Of a stretch of DNA of 64,000 nucleotides, positions 1-9,103 are shown one piece after another. Source of the stretch: Actinomycetes bacterium (GTDB lineage: Bacteria; Actinomycetota; Acidimicrobiia; Acidimicrobiales; Acidimicrobiaceae); assembly GCA_021805205.1 (NCBI GenBank), contig JAJZFV010000015.1, forward strand, positions 62,001 through 126,000, in the 5' to 3' direction. The notes below the pieces were generated by a model. The model searched no databases, had not been told where the DNA came from, and was given only the letters and a program-made list of their open reading frames with translations. Numbering within the stretch: the first letter of the stretch is position 1; each line of letters begins with the position of its first letter. The position numbers and the translations under genes are program-made.

Positions 1-33
1 GTAAGTTGAGGGTCTAATGCGAGGGTTGACGAA

Positions 34-177
34 ATGAATAGCCTATTTTCAAGGATGATCTATGGAGTGGCTGGCTTGCTTGCCGGTATAGGGGTATACC
101 TATACGTTCGTACGACCGCAATCTTTGAGGTCTTCGCAAAATCTCTCCATGCTCGCTTTCACAAAGGGCGAAGATAG
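34..177 (+). CDS. possible small membrane protein, 47 aa
   Basis: An ATG-initiated frame of 47 codons with a GAGGG Shine-Dalgarno-like sequence eight bases upstream. The product has one hydrophobic stretch (about residues 9-25, rich in Gly, Ala, Leu, Val) followed by a basic tail ending in KGRR, the pattern of a single-pass inner-membrane peptide with its positive end in the cytoplasm. It resembles in general layout the tiny membrane proteins found beside actinobacterial housekeeping genes, but I recognise no family. All upstream frames close within the first 17 bases, so it is not the tail of a longer gene. It runs convergently to the DUF3039 gene, 5 bases away. Function unknown; it may be fortuitous. 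Confidence 0.35.
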   Translation: MNSLFSRMIYGVAGLLAGIGVYLYVRTTAIFEVFAKSLHARFHKGRR

Positions 178-182
178 AAGGT

Positions 183-425
183 CTAAGAGGTTGGAATCTT
201 CCATCCCTTTGACTCTGCGATCTCTTTGCAGGTCGGACACAAGGGGTACTTCTTTGGATCACGAGTTGGGACCCAAGTCTTGCCACACAGCGCCGTACAA
301 GGGGTTCCCATTATCAGTGCCTCTGTGACAGCTGAGGCAGGAACGACGATATGAGACATCCTGTCCCTATCTTCGCCGTCGTTCAAGTCTATTTTCGACT
401 CGAGAGTTGTATCAATTTGGGTCAT
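183..425 (-). CDS. DUF3039 family protein
   Basis: An 80-residue soluble protein of the actinobacterial DUF3039 family. The family signature is visible: a conserved MSHIVVP segment in the middle, then ALCGKTWVP, a DPKK segment and a C-terminal CPTCKE. The cysteine of ALCGK together with the two of CPTC could bind a metal, as in a small zinc-ribbon-like fold, but this is inference. No biochemical role is known for the family. Start is an ATG. It lies downstream of guaB3, separated from it by an intrinsic terminator, so it probably has its own promoter in the short gap. Confidence 0.88.
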   Translation of the reverse strand: MTQIDTTLESKIDLNDGEDRDRMSHIVVPASAVTEALIMGTPCTALCGKTWVPTRDPKKYPLCPTCKEIAESKGWKIPTS

Positions 426-470
426 TTCAGTAACCTGCCATATTGCGCGAATCTTCTTCGTTTACAACAA

Positions 471-506
471 TAATAAAAAACGAGGGGCGGCAAAAGCCGT
501 CCCTCG
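471..506 (-). terminator. intrinsic terminator of guaB3
   Basis: On the minus strand a strong hairpin (arms CGAGGGACGG and CCGCCCCTCG around a TTTT-containing loop, positions 481-506) is followed directly by six T and more T-rich sequence. It lies 25 bases after the guaB3 stop and closes that transcript before the DUF3039 gene. Confidence 0.85.
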
Positions 507-530
507 TAAATACAACTCACTAAAAAACTA

Positions 531-1694
531 TTAGTGACCCATTCCAACTCTCTGGGAGTGCTGAAGTTGCTTTCCTTCGGTCTGAAGCGAAGGTGCAACC
601 ATAACTTCAGCCTTTTGGAACTCTTTGATGGTCTCGTATCCACAAGTTGCCATAGAGGTCTTGAGGGCTCCAAATAGATTCAAACGGCCATCGTTCTCTT
701 TTGCAGGGCCAACCAAGATCTCCTTGAGCGAACCTCTTTGTGATACCGCCACACGAGCGCCTCGAGGAAGAGTTGGGTGGAACGTAGCCATTCCCCAGTG
801 GTAACCCTTTCCGGGAGCCTCATACGCAGTAGCGAGCGGAGATCCAACCATTACGGCGTCAGCGCCACAGGCGATCGCCTTTGCGATGTCGCCGCCCTTG
901 CTCATCCCGCCATCTGCAATAACGTGGACATATACACCGGTCTCATCCAGGTGACGCATCCGGGCTCCAGCGGCATCCGCGATAGCCGTAGCCTGAGGTA
1001 CGCCAATACCGAGGACGCCTCGGGTAGTGCAAGCATTTCCTGGACCAACACCAACTAATACGCCGACGGCGCCGGTTCGCATAAGGTGCAGGGCAGCTTG
1101 ATAGGATGCGCAGCCACCAACGATAACTGGGACTTCAAACTCGCGAATGAACTTCTTCAGGTTGAGTGGTTCGTGGTTCTTGGATACGTGCTCCGCAGAT
1201 ACCACCGTACCTTGAATCACTAAAAGGTCGAGCTCTCCGGCAAGGGCCGCTTTAGCCAATTCTGGGGTTCGCTGCGGAGTAAGCGAGGCCGCCGTAGTTA
1301 CTCCTGCTGCCTTGATCTGCTTAATGCGCTCTGTTACGAGCGTTGGCTTGATTGGCTCAAGGTAAATCTCTTGCATCCGCTCGGTTGCCTTCTCCGGAGG
1401 AAGGGTAGCAATCTCAGCCAAAAAGGGTTCGGGGTCTTCGTAGCGAGTCCAAAGTCCTTCGAGGTTTAGAACGGCCAAACCACCGAGGCGGCCGATCTCA
1501 ATTGCAGTCGCCGGTGATACTACGCCATCCATAGCAGAGGCTAGGAGGGGTAGGTTGAACTTGAATGCGTCTATCTCCCAGGAGATATCCACATCCTCTG
1601 GATCACGGGTTCTTCGTGAGGGTACAATCGCTATGTCGTCGAAGCCGTAGGCTCTACGCCCAGACTTTCCGCGACCGATTTCAACTTCTGCCAT
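531..1694 (-). CDS. guaB3: GuaB3 family IMP dehydrogenase-related protein
   Basis: A 387-residue TIM-barrel protein of the IMP dehydrogenase/GMP reductase superfamily. It has the FDDIAIVPS start, the phosphate-binding DGGMSKGGDI segment and the catalytic-loop sequence GPGNACTTRG with the nucleophile candidate Cys222. The CBS pair normally inserted into IMP dehydrogenase is missing, as expected for GuaB3, the second IMPDH-like protein that actinobacteria carry beside the true enzyme GuaB2. IMP dehydrogenases make XMP from IMP with NAD+ on the way to GMP; GuaB3 itself has been linked to GMP-reductase-like purine recycling, but its role in this organism is not shown. No guaB2 lies in the window. 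ATG start; a terminator follows. Confidence 0.93.
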   Translation of the reverse strand: MAEVEIGRGKSGRRAYGFDDIAIVPSRRTRDPEDVDISWEIDAFKFNLPLLASAMDGVVSPATAIEIGRLGGLAVLNLEGLWTRYEDPEPFLAEIATLPPEKATERMQEIYLEPIKPTLVTERIKQIKAAGVTTAASLTPQRTPELAKAALAGELDLLVIQGTVVSAEHVSKNHEPLNLKKFIREFEVPVIVGGCASYQAALHLMRTGAVGVLVGVGPGNACTTRGVLGIGVPQATAIADAAGARMRHLDETGVYVHVIADGGMSKGGDIAKAIACGADAVMVGSPLATAYEAPGKGYHWGMATFHPTLPRGARVAVSQRGSLKEILVGPAKENDGRLNLFGALKTSMATCGYETIKEFQKAEVMVAPSLQTEGKQLQHSQRVGMGH

Positions 1695-1811
1695 CAGAAC
1701 CCCCTTACCGAGGATAAGGTGCTAGAATTTGCACGGATTGAGCTTTTCATGTATACAGTCTAATCACTGAACAGTGGCTAACCCTTTTAACTAAAGAGAC
1801 AATCGCCACAA

Positions 1812-2210
1812 CTATAGTCCAATAATTTTCAGAACTCCTCTGGCTACGGCTTGGCTCATCTCGTAAAGTGCTGCGTCACGTGCTTTATCTACCTTTTCCA
1901 CGATCCCAATTCCGTCATCGGTAGCTAGGGTATCTAAAGTCGAAGTCACAGTTTTTTGTGCGCTCTCAGTGACCTCGTATCCAAGTTGAGTTAGCTTTTT
2001 AAAGATCTCATTACTCGAAATCGGCTCAGGGGCTGAATTTGCAACCATGGCGATCGCGGCCTTTGCTAGATCGCTTGTAGCACCAGTCGCTGTCCCAATC
2101 AGATTTACAATATCGGAAGACTTATTTGGAGAGTCGTAAGCTGAAATCCACTTCTTCATCTGCAAGACTAGATCTTCAAGTGAATCTGCCTCGAAGGTTA
2201 CCTTTGCCAT
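1812..2210 (-). CDS. hypothetical protein, 132 aa
   Basis: I do not recognise a family. The product is soluble, has no signal peptide or membrane segment, and alternates short helices. Residues 66-100 (from ISSNEIF to the DDGIGIV segment) have the spacing of a small winged-helix domain: helix, helix with a TESAQKTV face, then a short strand. The C-terminus ends in a hydrophobic helix. The ATG has a good Shine-Dalgarno sequence (GGAG, seven bases upstream). It lies 18 bases downstream of the Nudix gene, and the two may share a transcript. Confidence 0.7.
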   Translation of the reverse strand: MAKVTFEADSLEDLVLQMKKWISAYDSPNKSSDIVNLIGTATGATSDLAKAAIAMVANSAPEPISSNEIFKKLTQLGYEVTESAQKTVTSTLDTLATDDGIGIVEKVDKARDAALYEMSQAVARGVLKIIGL

Positions 2211-2227
2211 ATCTATCTCCTCGTCCG

Positions 2228-2941
2228 CTAGTCTCGACTAAGACCTGTAAATATACGTCGTAGTAGCTCAACCGTAATAAAAGCTGTGGCTCCCCAAATC
2301 AAGTCCTGACCAACTTCGAAGAAGTGCATCTCGCGCTCTTCCCCACCTCTTCGCCAAAGCTCTCTGTGGTAGACGTCTTCGCTCAAAAGGTCGGCTATGT
2401 CAACCGAAAAGACTTCATCAACTTCAGATTCATTGACTAGAAGACTCGGAATGGAAAAGTGCGACAGCCCTAAAAAGGCCACGAGGGTGAACCGAGTCGA
2501 AAAGGTGGACAACTCAGTAACGCGCCCGATTACCTCTATATCTTGATGGACAACACCGATCTCTTCGTAGGTCTCCCTAACTGCAGCCTCAAGTGGGGTC
2601 TCCCCATCTTCCACCTTGCCTCCAGGGAAGGAGACCTCTCCGGCGTGAGATTTAAGATGACTCGCACGCCGAGTAAAGAGTAGAGCTGGTCGATGCACTG
2701 ACCCAGTGAGCAGTGCAAGCACTCCAGACTGTTTCATCTTTTCAGCGCCCCATGGCGGTTCGGCTACGAAGGGGGCAGGACGCTCTTGGCTAAGTGCAAA
2801 TGCACGCGCTATGTCAAAGCGATTAGAGGGAAGTTCAACCGCTAATTCATTTACCCATCGAGGGCGACGAATCCGCCTGTAGGTAGGCGGACGAGGGATC
2901 GACTGCCTGAACCGCGCATCAAGATCGATAACTTCACCCAC
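2228..2941 (-). CDS. Nudix hydrolase, CoA pyrophosphatase-like
   Basis: A Nudix-fold hydrolase of about 237 residues. The Nudix box (about residues 108-130) is complete, running from GGKVEDGE to the REx2EE core RETYEEIG, which supplies the metal-binding glutamates; the preceding SFPGG and the RASHLKSHAGE segment match the NudL/CoA-diphosphatase subgroup that cleaves CoA to phosphopantetheine and 3',5'-ADP. The enzyme is cytosolic. I choose a GTG start at 2941 because GGAG lies seven bases upstream; an earlier TTG at 2962 adds seven residues without a ribosome-binding site. Substrate assignment is by family resemblance only. Confidence 0.85.
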   Translation of the reverse strand: MGEVIDLDARFRQSIPRPPTYRRIRRPRWVNELAVELPSNRFDIARAFALSQERPAPFVAEPPWGAEKMKQSGVLALLTGSVHRPALLFTRRASHLKSHAGEVSFPGGKVEDGETPLEAAVRETYEEIGVVHQDIEVIGRVTELSTFSTRFTLVAFLGLSHFSIPSLLVNESEVDEVFSVDIADLLSEDVYHRELWRRGGEEREMHFFEVGQDLIWGATAFITVELLRRIFTGLSRD

Positions 2942-3046
2942 AGAAATACTCCAACAGCACAAGTATTGCGTCTATGAGAGCTTACTTCACGAAGATAAAG
3001 GTGATCATCAATTCAACAAGTAGCTGCACGTTAAATAGTACGGCTC

Positions 3047-3088
3047 TCAAATGAAAAGAAGCGGAGTAGAAAGTTCTACTCCGCTTCT
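3047..3088 (-). terminator. intrinsic terminator of groES-groEL
   Basis: A perfect 15-bp inverted repeat with a two-base spacer (arms begin AGAAGCGGAG at 3057; end at 3088), followed on the minus strand by TTTTCATTT. It lies 29 bases past the groEL stop. Confidence 0.88.
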
Positions 3089-3116
3089 CAATACAGTCAA
3101 TTAGCGACTGTGCTAC

Positions 3117-5035
<1,919 letters not shown>

Positions 5036-5091
5036 TCTCTTTCAAATCCTCCTTAGAGTGACTGACTTCAATGAAATAATATAGTCCACTT

Positions 5092-5118
5092 TTAGCACTC
5101 AACGATCGTGAGTGCTAA
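5092..5118 (-). promoter_or_regulatory. CIRCE operator (HrcA site) of groES-groEL
   Basis: An exact match to the CIRCE consensus: TTAGCACTC, nine-base spacer, GAGTGCTAA. It sits 57 bases upstream of the groES start and 9 bases downstream of the tsaD stop. HrcA repressor binds this element in many bacteria and releases it under protein-folding stress. A TATATT -10-like hexamer follows at 5078-5083, so the operator overlaps or flanks the -35 region. The hrcA gene is not in the window. Confidence 0.96.
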
Positions 5119-5127
5119 AAAACTAAT

Positions 5128-6126
5128 CTATCCAAACTTCAAAGACGGAATTACGTCGAGAGGAAGAGTGGTCGGACCGAATTTTTCCAGCCTAAACCGG
5201 CCAGCTTCAGCGATCATTGCACCATTATCGGTACAGTTGGAACGGGCTGGAAGAAAGACATCTATCGCTTTCTTGGCTCCAAGTTCCACCAAAAGCTCCC
5301 GAAGCCTGCTATTTGCTCCGACGCCCCCACTCAATCCCACAGATCGAGCTCCGAAGTCGATAGCAGCCTCTATTGTCTTGCGAGCCAATACCTGTGCGAT
5401 ACTCTCTTGGAATGAAGCCGCGACATTAGCTGCATCAAATCCGGTGTTTTCTTTCAAGTATCGAACCACAGCCGTCTTTGGTCCCGAAAATGAAAAGTCG
5501 TATCTTCCCTTAGTCACCGCTTGCTTGAACTTTATGGCATCCCGGTCACCGCTATTGCCAAGGCGCTCGATCTCTGGACCTCCAGGAAAGCCAAGACCGA
5601 GCAGTCTGGCAACCTTGTCAAATGCTTCACCTGCAGCATCATCGTAACTTCTGCCAAGAATTTCGTAATGGCCGAGTTCCTTGATTCCAACGATCATGGT
5701 ATGGCCACCGGAGACTACCAATACGATCAACGGAAGCTTCGGAAATACAGTGTCGAGACCAAGGGCAAAGATGTGCCCTTCAAGATGGTTGACTGCAACC
5801 AGTGGGATATTCCAAGCGACCGACAGGGCCTGAGCGGTGGCAACCCCTACCATCAATGGGCCACTTAGCCCTGGCCCCACCGTCACTGCAATCGCGTCCA
5901 ACCCAGGAGTTGTGATGGAAAGATCGGCTCGACGCAGCGCCTCTTCCATGGTGGGCACCATGACTGCTTCGTGAGCACGGGATGCAAGCTCAGGGACGAC
6001 TCCGCCAAAGTCGCTATGTACCGAGAATTGACTCGCAATCACAGAAGAAAGGACTTTACCTTGCGCTCCCACCACTGCGACTGCGGTATCGTCGCACGAA
6101 GTTTCAATTCCGAGTAGAAGATCCAC
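5128..6126 (-). CDS. tsaD: tRNA N6-threonylcarbamoyladenosine transferase TsaD
   Basis: The 332-residue catalytic subunit that moves the threonylcarbamoyl group from its AMP carrier to A37 of ANN-decoding tRNAs, in the cytosol with TsaB and TsaE. Seen: start LLGIETSCDDTAVAVV, the metal-binding HLEGH motif (His114, His118), the SGGHT nucleotide loop and the C-terminal NCTDNGAMIA with the third metal ligand Asp. Length is typical. It lies downstream of rimI, in the usual actinobacterial order; its partners tsaB and tsaE are about 2.3 kb away behind an inserted block. Confidence 0.98.
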   Translation of the reverse strand: MDLLLGIETSCDDTAVAVVGAQGKVLSSVIASQFSVHSDFGGVVPELASRAHEAVMVPTMEEALRRADLSITTPGLDAIAVTVGPGLSGPLMVGVATAQALSVAWNIPLVAVNHLEGHIFALGLDTVFPKLPLIVLVVSGGHTMIVGIKELGHYEILGRSYDDAAGEAFDKVARLLGLGFPGGPEIERLGNSGDRDAIKFKQAVTKGRYDFSFSGPKTAVVRYLKENTGFDAANVAASFQESIAQVLARKTIEAAIDFGARSVGLSGGVGANSRLRELLVELGAKKAIDVFLPARSNCTDNGAMIAEAGRFRLEKFGPTTLPLDVIPSLKFG

Positions 6127-6166
6127 TTACCCCTACTTCCTCAAGTTGCACACAAATGCTTCGATA

Positions 6167-6742
6167 CTAAAACCATCTGGGCGACTTACTGCGCTCTATC
6201 AAACCTTTGGACTGCGCGATCTTGGCAATTCTGGCGCGATATTGATCACTATCAATGTCGTATGCCCACATGATCATGGCATCTTCGTTATTCTCTTGGT
6301 AGTACCCCTTACGAATCCCCACAGGCATAAATCCGAAGTTGGTGTAGAGCTTTTGGGCGGGCTTGTTGGTGACACGAACCTCTAACGTCAAGTTTTCAGA
6401 GCCGTGCTTCAACGCCTCAACTATCAGTGCGTAGAGAAGAGCCGAACCATAATTTTTTCCTTGCAGCTCGGGTGAGACCGCGATATTGGTTACATGAGCA
6501 TCTTCCAAGATATACATCACTCCGGAGTAACCAACTATCTCACCATCGAGGCGCAGCACTGAATACGACCTCTCCTTGGAGTTAGAGATCTCACTCAAAA
6601 AGACGTTGTAAGACCAAGGCTTAGGGTGCACCCGCTTCTCTATGGCAAGGACACCTTCGATGTCCTTCTTGCGCATAGGAAGTATTACCAAGCTCGAAGA
6701 TTCATCGGAGATCTGCCGCGACTCACCGTGAACAATAGCCAT
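6167..6742 (-). CDS. rimI: ribosomal-protein-alanine N-acetyltransferase RimI-like
   Basis: A GNAT-fold acetyltransferase of about 191 residues placed between a Rieske gene and tsaD, the classic position of rimI, whose E. coli product acetylates the N-terminal alanine of ribosomal protein S18. Visible features are the start of the fold (ILPMRKKDIEGVLAIEKRV), the acetyl-CoA binding segment ELQGKNYGSALL, and the ending FGFMPVGIRKGYY typical of RimI. I select the ATG at 6742 because AGGAGG lies eight bases before it; the TTG at 6772 would add ten residues with no ribosome-binding site. The last 25 residues are basic and variable. Confidence 0.93.
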   Translation of the reverse strand: MAIVHGESRQISDESSSLVILPMRKKDIEGVLAIEKRVHPKPWSYNVFLSEISNSKERSYSVLRLDGEIVGYSGVMYILEDAHVTNIAVSPELQGKNYGSALLYALIVEALKHGSENLTLEVRVTNKPAQKLYTNFGFMPVGIRKGYYQENNEDAMIMWAYDIDSDQYRARIAKIAQSKGLIERSKSPRWF

Positions 6743-6786
6743 TACATCTGCCTCCTGAACCAACTTACCCAAGAGGGCGCTGGCCT

Positions 6787-7113
6787 CTAATCACCTTGGG
6801 ATCCCTCACCCACGTCTACCAAAACCTCGTCGCCTTCAACCTTGGTCTCGAAGGTCCGAATCTTGTAGACGGGATAGGTCTTACAGATTCCACCTTCGAG
6901 CTTAAAGGCAAACCCGTGCCATGGACACTCAAAGGAACCATCTGATTCAATCTCTGCCCTGTCAATCGGAAGTCCCATATGGGAGCAGCTATTTTCAAGA
7001 CAGACCACCGTGCCCTTGCGTATGGTAAAGCACAGATCAACGCCTGATACTTCTGCTTTCGTAAAGCGGCCGCTCTTTAGGTCCGCAAGTCTTATGGCAC
7101 TTTGAAACGACAT
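6787..7113 (-). CDS. Rieske [2Fe-2S] ferredoxin-like protein
   Basis: A small soluble Rieske protein, about 108 residues. The two cluster-binding motifs are complete: CSHMGLP and CPWHGFAF (two Cys and two His; C58/H60 and C78/H81 counted from the longer GTG start at 7158). There is no signal or membrane segment, so it belongs with the free-standing Rieske ferredoxins or nitrite-reductase small-subunit-like proteins that pass electrons to oxygenases or reductases, rather than with the cytochrome bc complex. No partner enzyme is adjacent. I favour the ATG at 7113, which gives the family's usual length and has GGAAGAG just upstream; GTG at 7158 adds 15 residues. It is not part of the usual rimI-tsaD block. 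Confidence 0.88.
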   Translation of the reverse strand: MSFQSAIRLADLKSGRFTKAEVSGVDLCFTIRKGTVVCLENSCSHMGLPIDRAEIESDGSFECPWHGFAFKLEGGICKTYPVYKIRTFETKVEGDEVLVDVGEGSQGD

Positions 7114-7158
7114 ATCTCTTCCATCGCAACTACCGAACTTTTCAACTTCGAGTAACAC

Positions 7159-7578
7159 TTATCGAGGTGGCAACAAATTCTCCACAACGTAATCCGTTTA
7201 ATGTTTATTTCAAAATCTAAGTAATCCTATGTCTTCCATTTAGATAAGGTACAAAGTCCCATTAAGTCACTATCCAGAAATTATTAATTCCAAAGTAAGC
7301 GTCATGCAGACTAGGCCCTGATAATCGATGAATTGAAATCGACGGAGACAATATTCCCACTTCAAAGACGATGCGTACTTCTACTACAGAAGTTTGACAC
7401 GTATATTCTAATTCAGGTACTAAATACCATTTATTCAAAAGGGGTAATAATAACTTGTGAAATAAGCTCGAAACCAACTATTAATTAAAACATAAAGTAT
7501 TTTCAAATGAATAATAAAAGATTTCAAATTTAGTTACACGGACGTAATTATTGTTTTGAGAGATCTAAGGAGGAGAAC
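7159..7578. other. AT-rich intergenic spacer
   Basis: About 420 bases, visibly richer in A and T than the surrounding genes, between the minus-strand Rieske gene and the plus-strand HypA-like gene. I see no tRNA, no clear hairpin-plus-T terminator and no convincing coding frame; one TTG-started frame on the minus strand (7262-7477) has no ribosome-binding site and no recognisable product. The right end carries the strong AAGGAGG of the next gene. It must hold the two divergent promoters, and it marks the boundary of the block that splits the tsa cluster. Confidence 0.6.
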
Positions 7579-7935
7579 GTGGTCGACTTTACCGAACTAG
7601 GCGAGATGAATCAGATCCTTGCCGCGCTTATCAGCCTGGCAGGAGATCGAGAGATAAGCACTGTAACCCTTTCAGCAAGCCCCACCCTCTCTCAAGGAAA
7701 GCTAATTGAGGCTTTCGAGCTTTTGAGTAAAGATTACTACCAAACCAGCCACAGTGAATTATTCATAAACAAGATGCTTCCCCGCAGAACCTGCATGAAA
7801 TGCAAGACCTGCTTCCGCGGCGAAGAGGGGGCTAACTGCCCCAAGTGCCACTCTCAAAACTCAACTGAGCGCCAAATGCCGAGGCTCTATATCGAGACCT
7901 TTGCAGTTAGAGGCGCCGGGGACTTAGCTTCGTAA
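7579..7935 (+). CDS. HypA-like zinc-ribbon protein (orphan)
   Basis: A 118-residue protein resembling HypA/HybF nickel metallochaperones, which together with HypB deliver Ni to [NiFe] hydrogenase or urease. Similarity is in the middle and C-terminal part: the LIEAFELLSKD segment before the zinc ribbon, the ELFINKMLPR lead-in and the two cysteine pairs Cys72/Cys75 and Cys87/Cys90, plus an extra Cys78. The N-terminal Met-His-Glu that binds nickel in true HypA is absent (it begins MVDFTE), so nickel delivery is doubtful. GTG start with a perfect AAGGAGG. No hydrogenase or hyp gene is present; the next gene is rnhA in the same direction. Alternatively a stand-alone zinc-ribbon protein. Confidence 0.68.
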   Translation: MVDFTELGEMNQILAALISLAGDREISTVTLSASPTLSQGKLIEAFELLSKDYYQTSHSELFINKMLPRRTCMKCKTCFRGEEGANCPKCHSQNSTERQMPRLYIETFAVRGAGDLAS

Positions 7936-8006
7936 GTACCTGCGCAGTATCTAGTTCGGTTCCAGACTCACTATATTGACTACTCGATCTCGAATAGGAT
8001 GTTGAA

Positions 8007-8438
8007 ATGAGTTCAGTTATTGCCTACACCGACGGTGCATGCAAATCCAATCCTGGCCCCGGTGGTTGGGGCGTACTAATAATAGATGGCGAAGTCCGCT
8101 CCGAACTCTTTGGGGGAGAGCGCGACACGACCAACAATCGCATGGAGCTAACTGCTGCGATCGAAGCCCTAAAAAATACCGACGCCGCCCGAGACATAAT
8201 CATCTACGCCGACTCAAAGTATGTAATCGATGGAATTACTAAGTGGCTTCCCAACTGGATTAGAAGGGGTTGGAAAACAGCCGACAATAAAGCGGTCAAA
8301 AACATGGACTTATGGAAAGCTCTCTCGGAACAGGTGACAAGTAGGCGGGTCGAGTGGCGTTGGGTACGGGGCCACGCCGGCGACTTCGGGAACGAGCGAG
8401 CCGATCAATTAGCGAATTTCGGAGTATCTTCCCTCTAG
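8007..8438 (+). CDS. rnhA: ribonuclease HI
   Basis: A 143-residue RNase HI that cuts the RNA strand of RNA-DNA hybrids in the cytosol. The acidic catalytic set is complete: Asp9 (AYTDGACKSNPGPGG), Glu47 (NNRMELTAA), Asp69 (YADSKYV) and Asp133 (NERADQLA), with the flexible-loop His123 (RGHAG). Length is that of the short bacterial form without an N-terminal hybrid-binding domain. It reads on the plus strand and converges on tsaB with a four-base overlap of the 3' ends. Its place inside the tsa cluster is unusual. Confidence 0.97.
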   Translation: MSSVIAYTDGACKSNPGPGGWGVLIIDGEVRSELFGGERDTTNNRMELTAAIEALKNTDAARDIIIYADSKYVIDGITKWLPNWIRRGWKTADNKAVKNMDLWKALSEQVTSRRVEWRWVRGHAGDFGNERADQLANFGVSSL

Positions 8439-9103
8439 CGCAACCTTTCAAAATTTGCGACTGCTATGTAATCTCGACCGTACCTAATTTGAATATTTTG
8501 AGGCGAGACTTTACCCAATGGCCTAATCGATTCGACGAAAGTTGACAATTTAGCCTCAATCGGCAATGCGGCAACATCAAGCAGCTCTACATTGCCACTA
8601 AATGTATCTTCTAGGCCTTGGGGTAAATCGCCGACCACGACTACTTTATCAAGGTCGCCTATGAGATATTTAGCTCTATCGCAGTTGACGGTAGTTGAGA
8701 TTTTCGCGTGACTTCTAGCATCATAGAAGTGGACTTCGCCGCCCTTGGCATCTTCAATAACGATGTCGTGGGATATCTCCTCTTCGATGACTTTGGAAAT
8801 CATCCCTAGGTGATCAAAGGGCATGACAGAGATACCCCAACCAAGAGCCAAGCTCCTACCGGTGGTAACCCCAATCCGACCCCCTGAAAATCCGCTCGGA
8901 CCGATACATAGGACGATCTCCGCTTCAGTACCTTCAACGCGTGAGATTTCGGCACTAGCTTGGAGTGAAAAGAGTCCGATCTGGCGCAGAAGCGTCTTGG
9001 GTTCAGTGACGATCTGGGTGTACAGGACCTCTTTATCACGCAATATTGCAAGGATCGAATAAGACGAGGTGGTGTCGATAACCACCGTTACCCTTGAATT
9101 CAC
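8435..9103 (-). CDS. tsaB: threonylcarbamoyladenosine biosynthesis protein TsaB
   Basis: A 222-residue ASKHA-fold scaffold protein that dimerises with TsaD for t6A37 synthesis. The start TVVIDTTSSYSILAIL and the segment CIGPSGFSGGRIGVTTGRSLAL (shown here only as landmarks GPSGFSGGRIG and TTGRSLA) match TsaB. Compared with TsaD the metal-binding histidines are missing, as is normal for TsaB, which is catalytically inactive. The start overlaps the tsaE stop by four bases, so the two are translationally coupled. Confidence 0.92.
   Translation of the reverse strand: MNSRVTVVIDTTSSYSILAILRDKEVLYTQIVTEPKTLLRQIGLFSLQASAEISRVEGTEAEIVLCIGPSGFSGGRIGVTTGRSLALGWGISVMPFDHLGMISKVIEEEISHDIVIEDAKGGEVHFYDARSHAKISTTVNCDRAKYLIGDLDKVVVVGDLPQGLEDTFSGNVELLDVAALPIEAKLSTFVESIRPLGKVSPQNIQIRYGRDYIAVANFERLR

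Noticed and set aside
7262-7477. 71-codon frame on the minus strand in the AT-rich spacer
   Set aside because: It starts at TTG without a ribosome-binding site, has no recognisable motif, and its hydrophobic start looks like a by-product of AT-rich sequence.
7579-7935. Hydrogenase maturation locus
   Set aside because: No hypB, hypC-F or hydrogenase structural gene lies near, and the nickel-binding N-terminus is missing.
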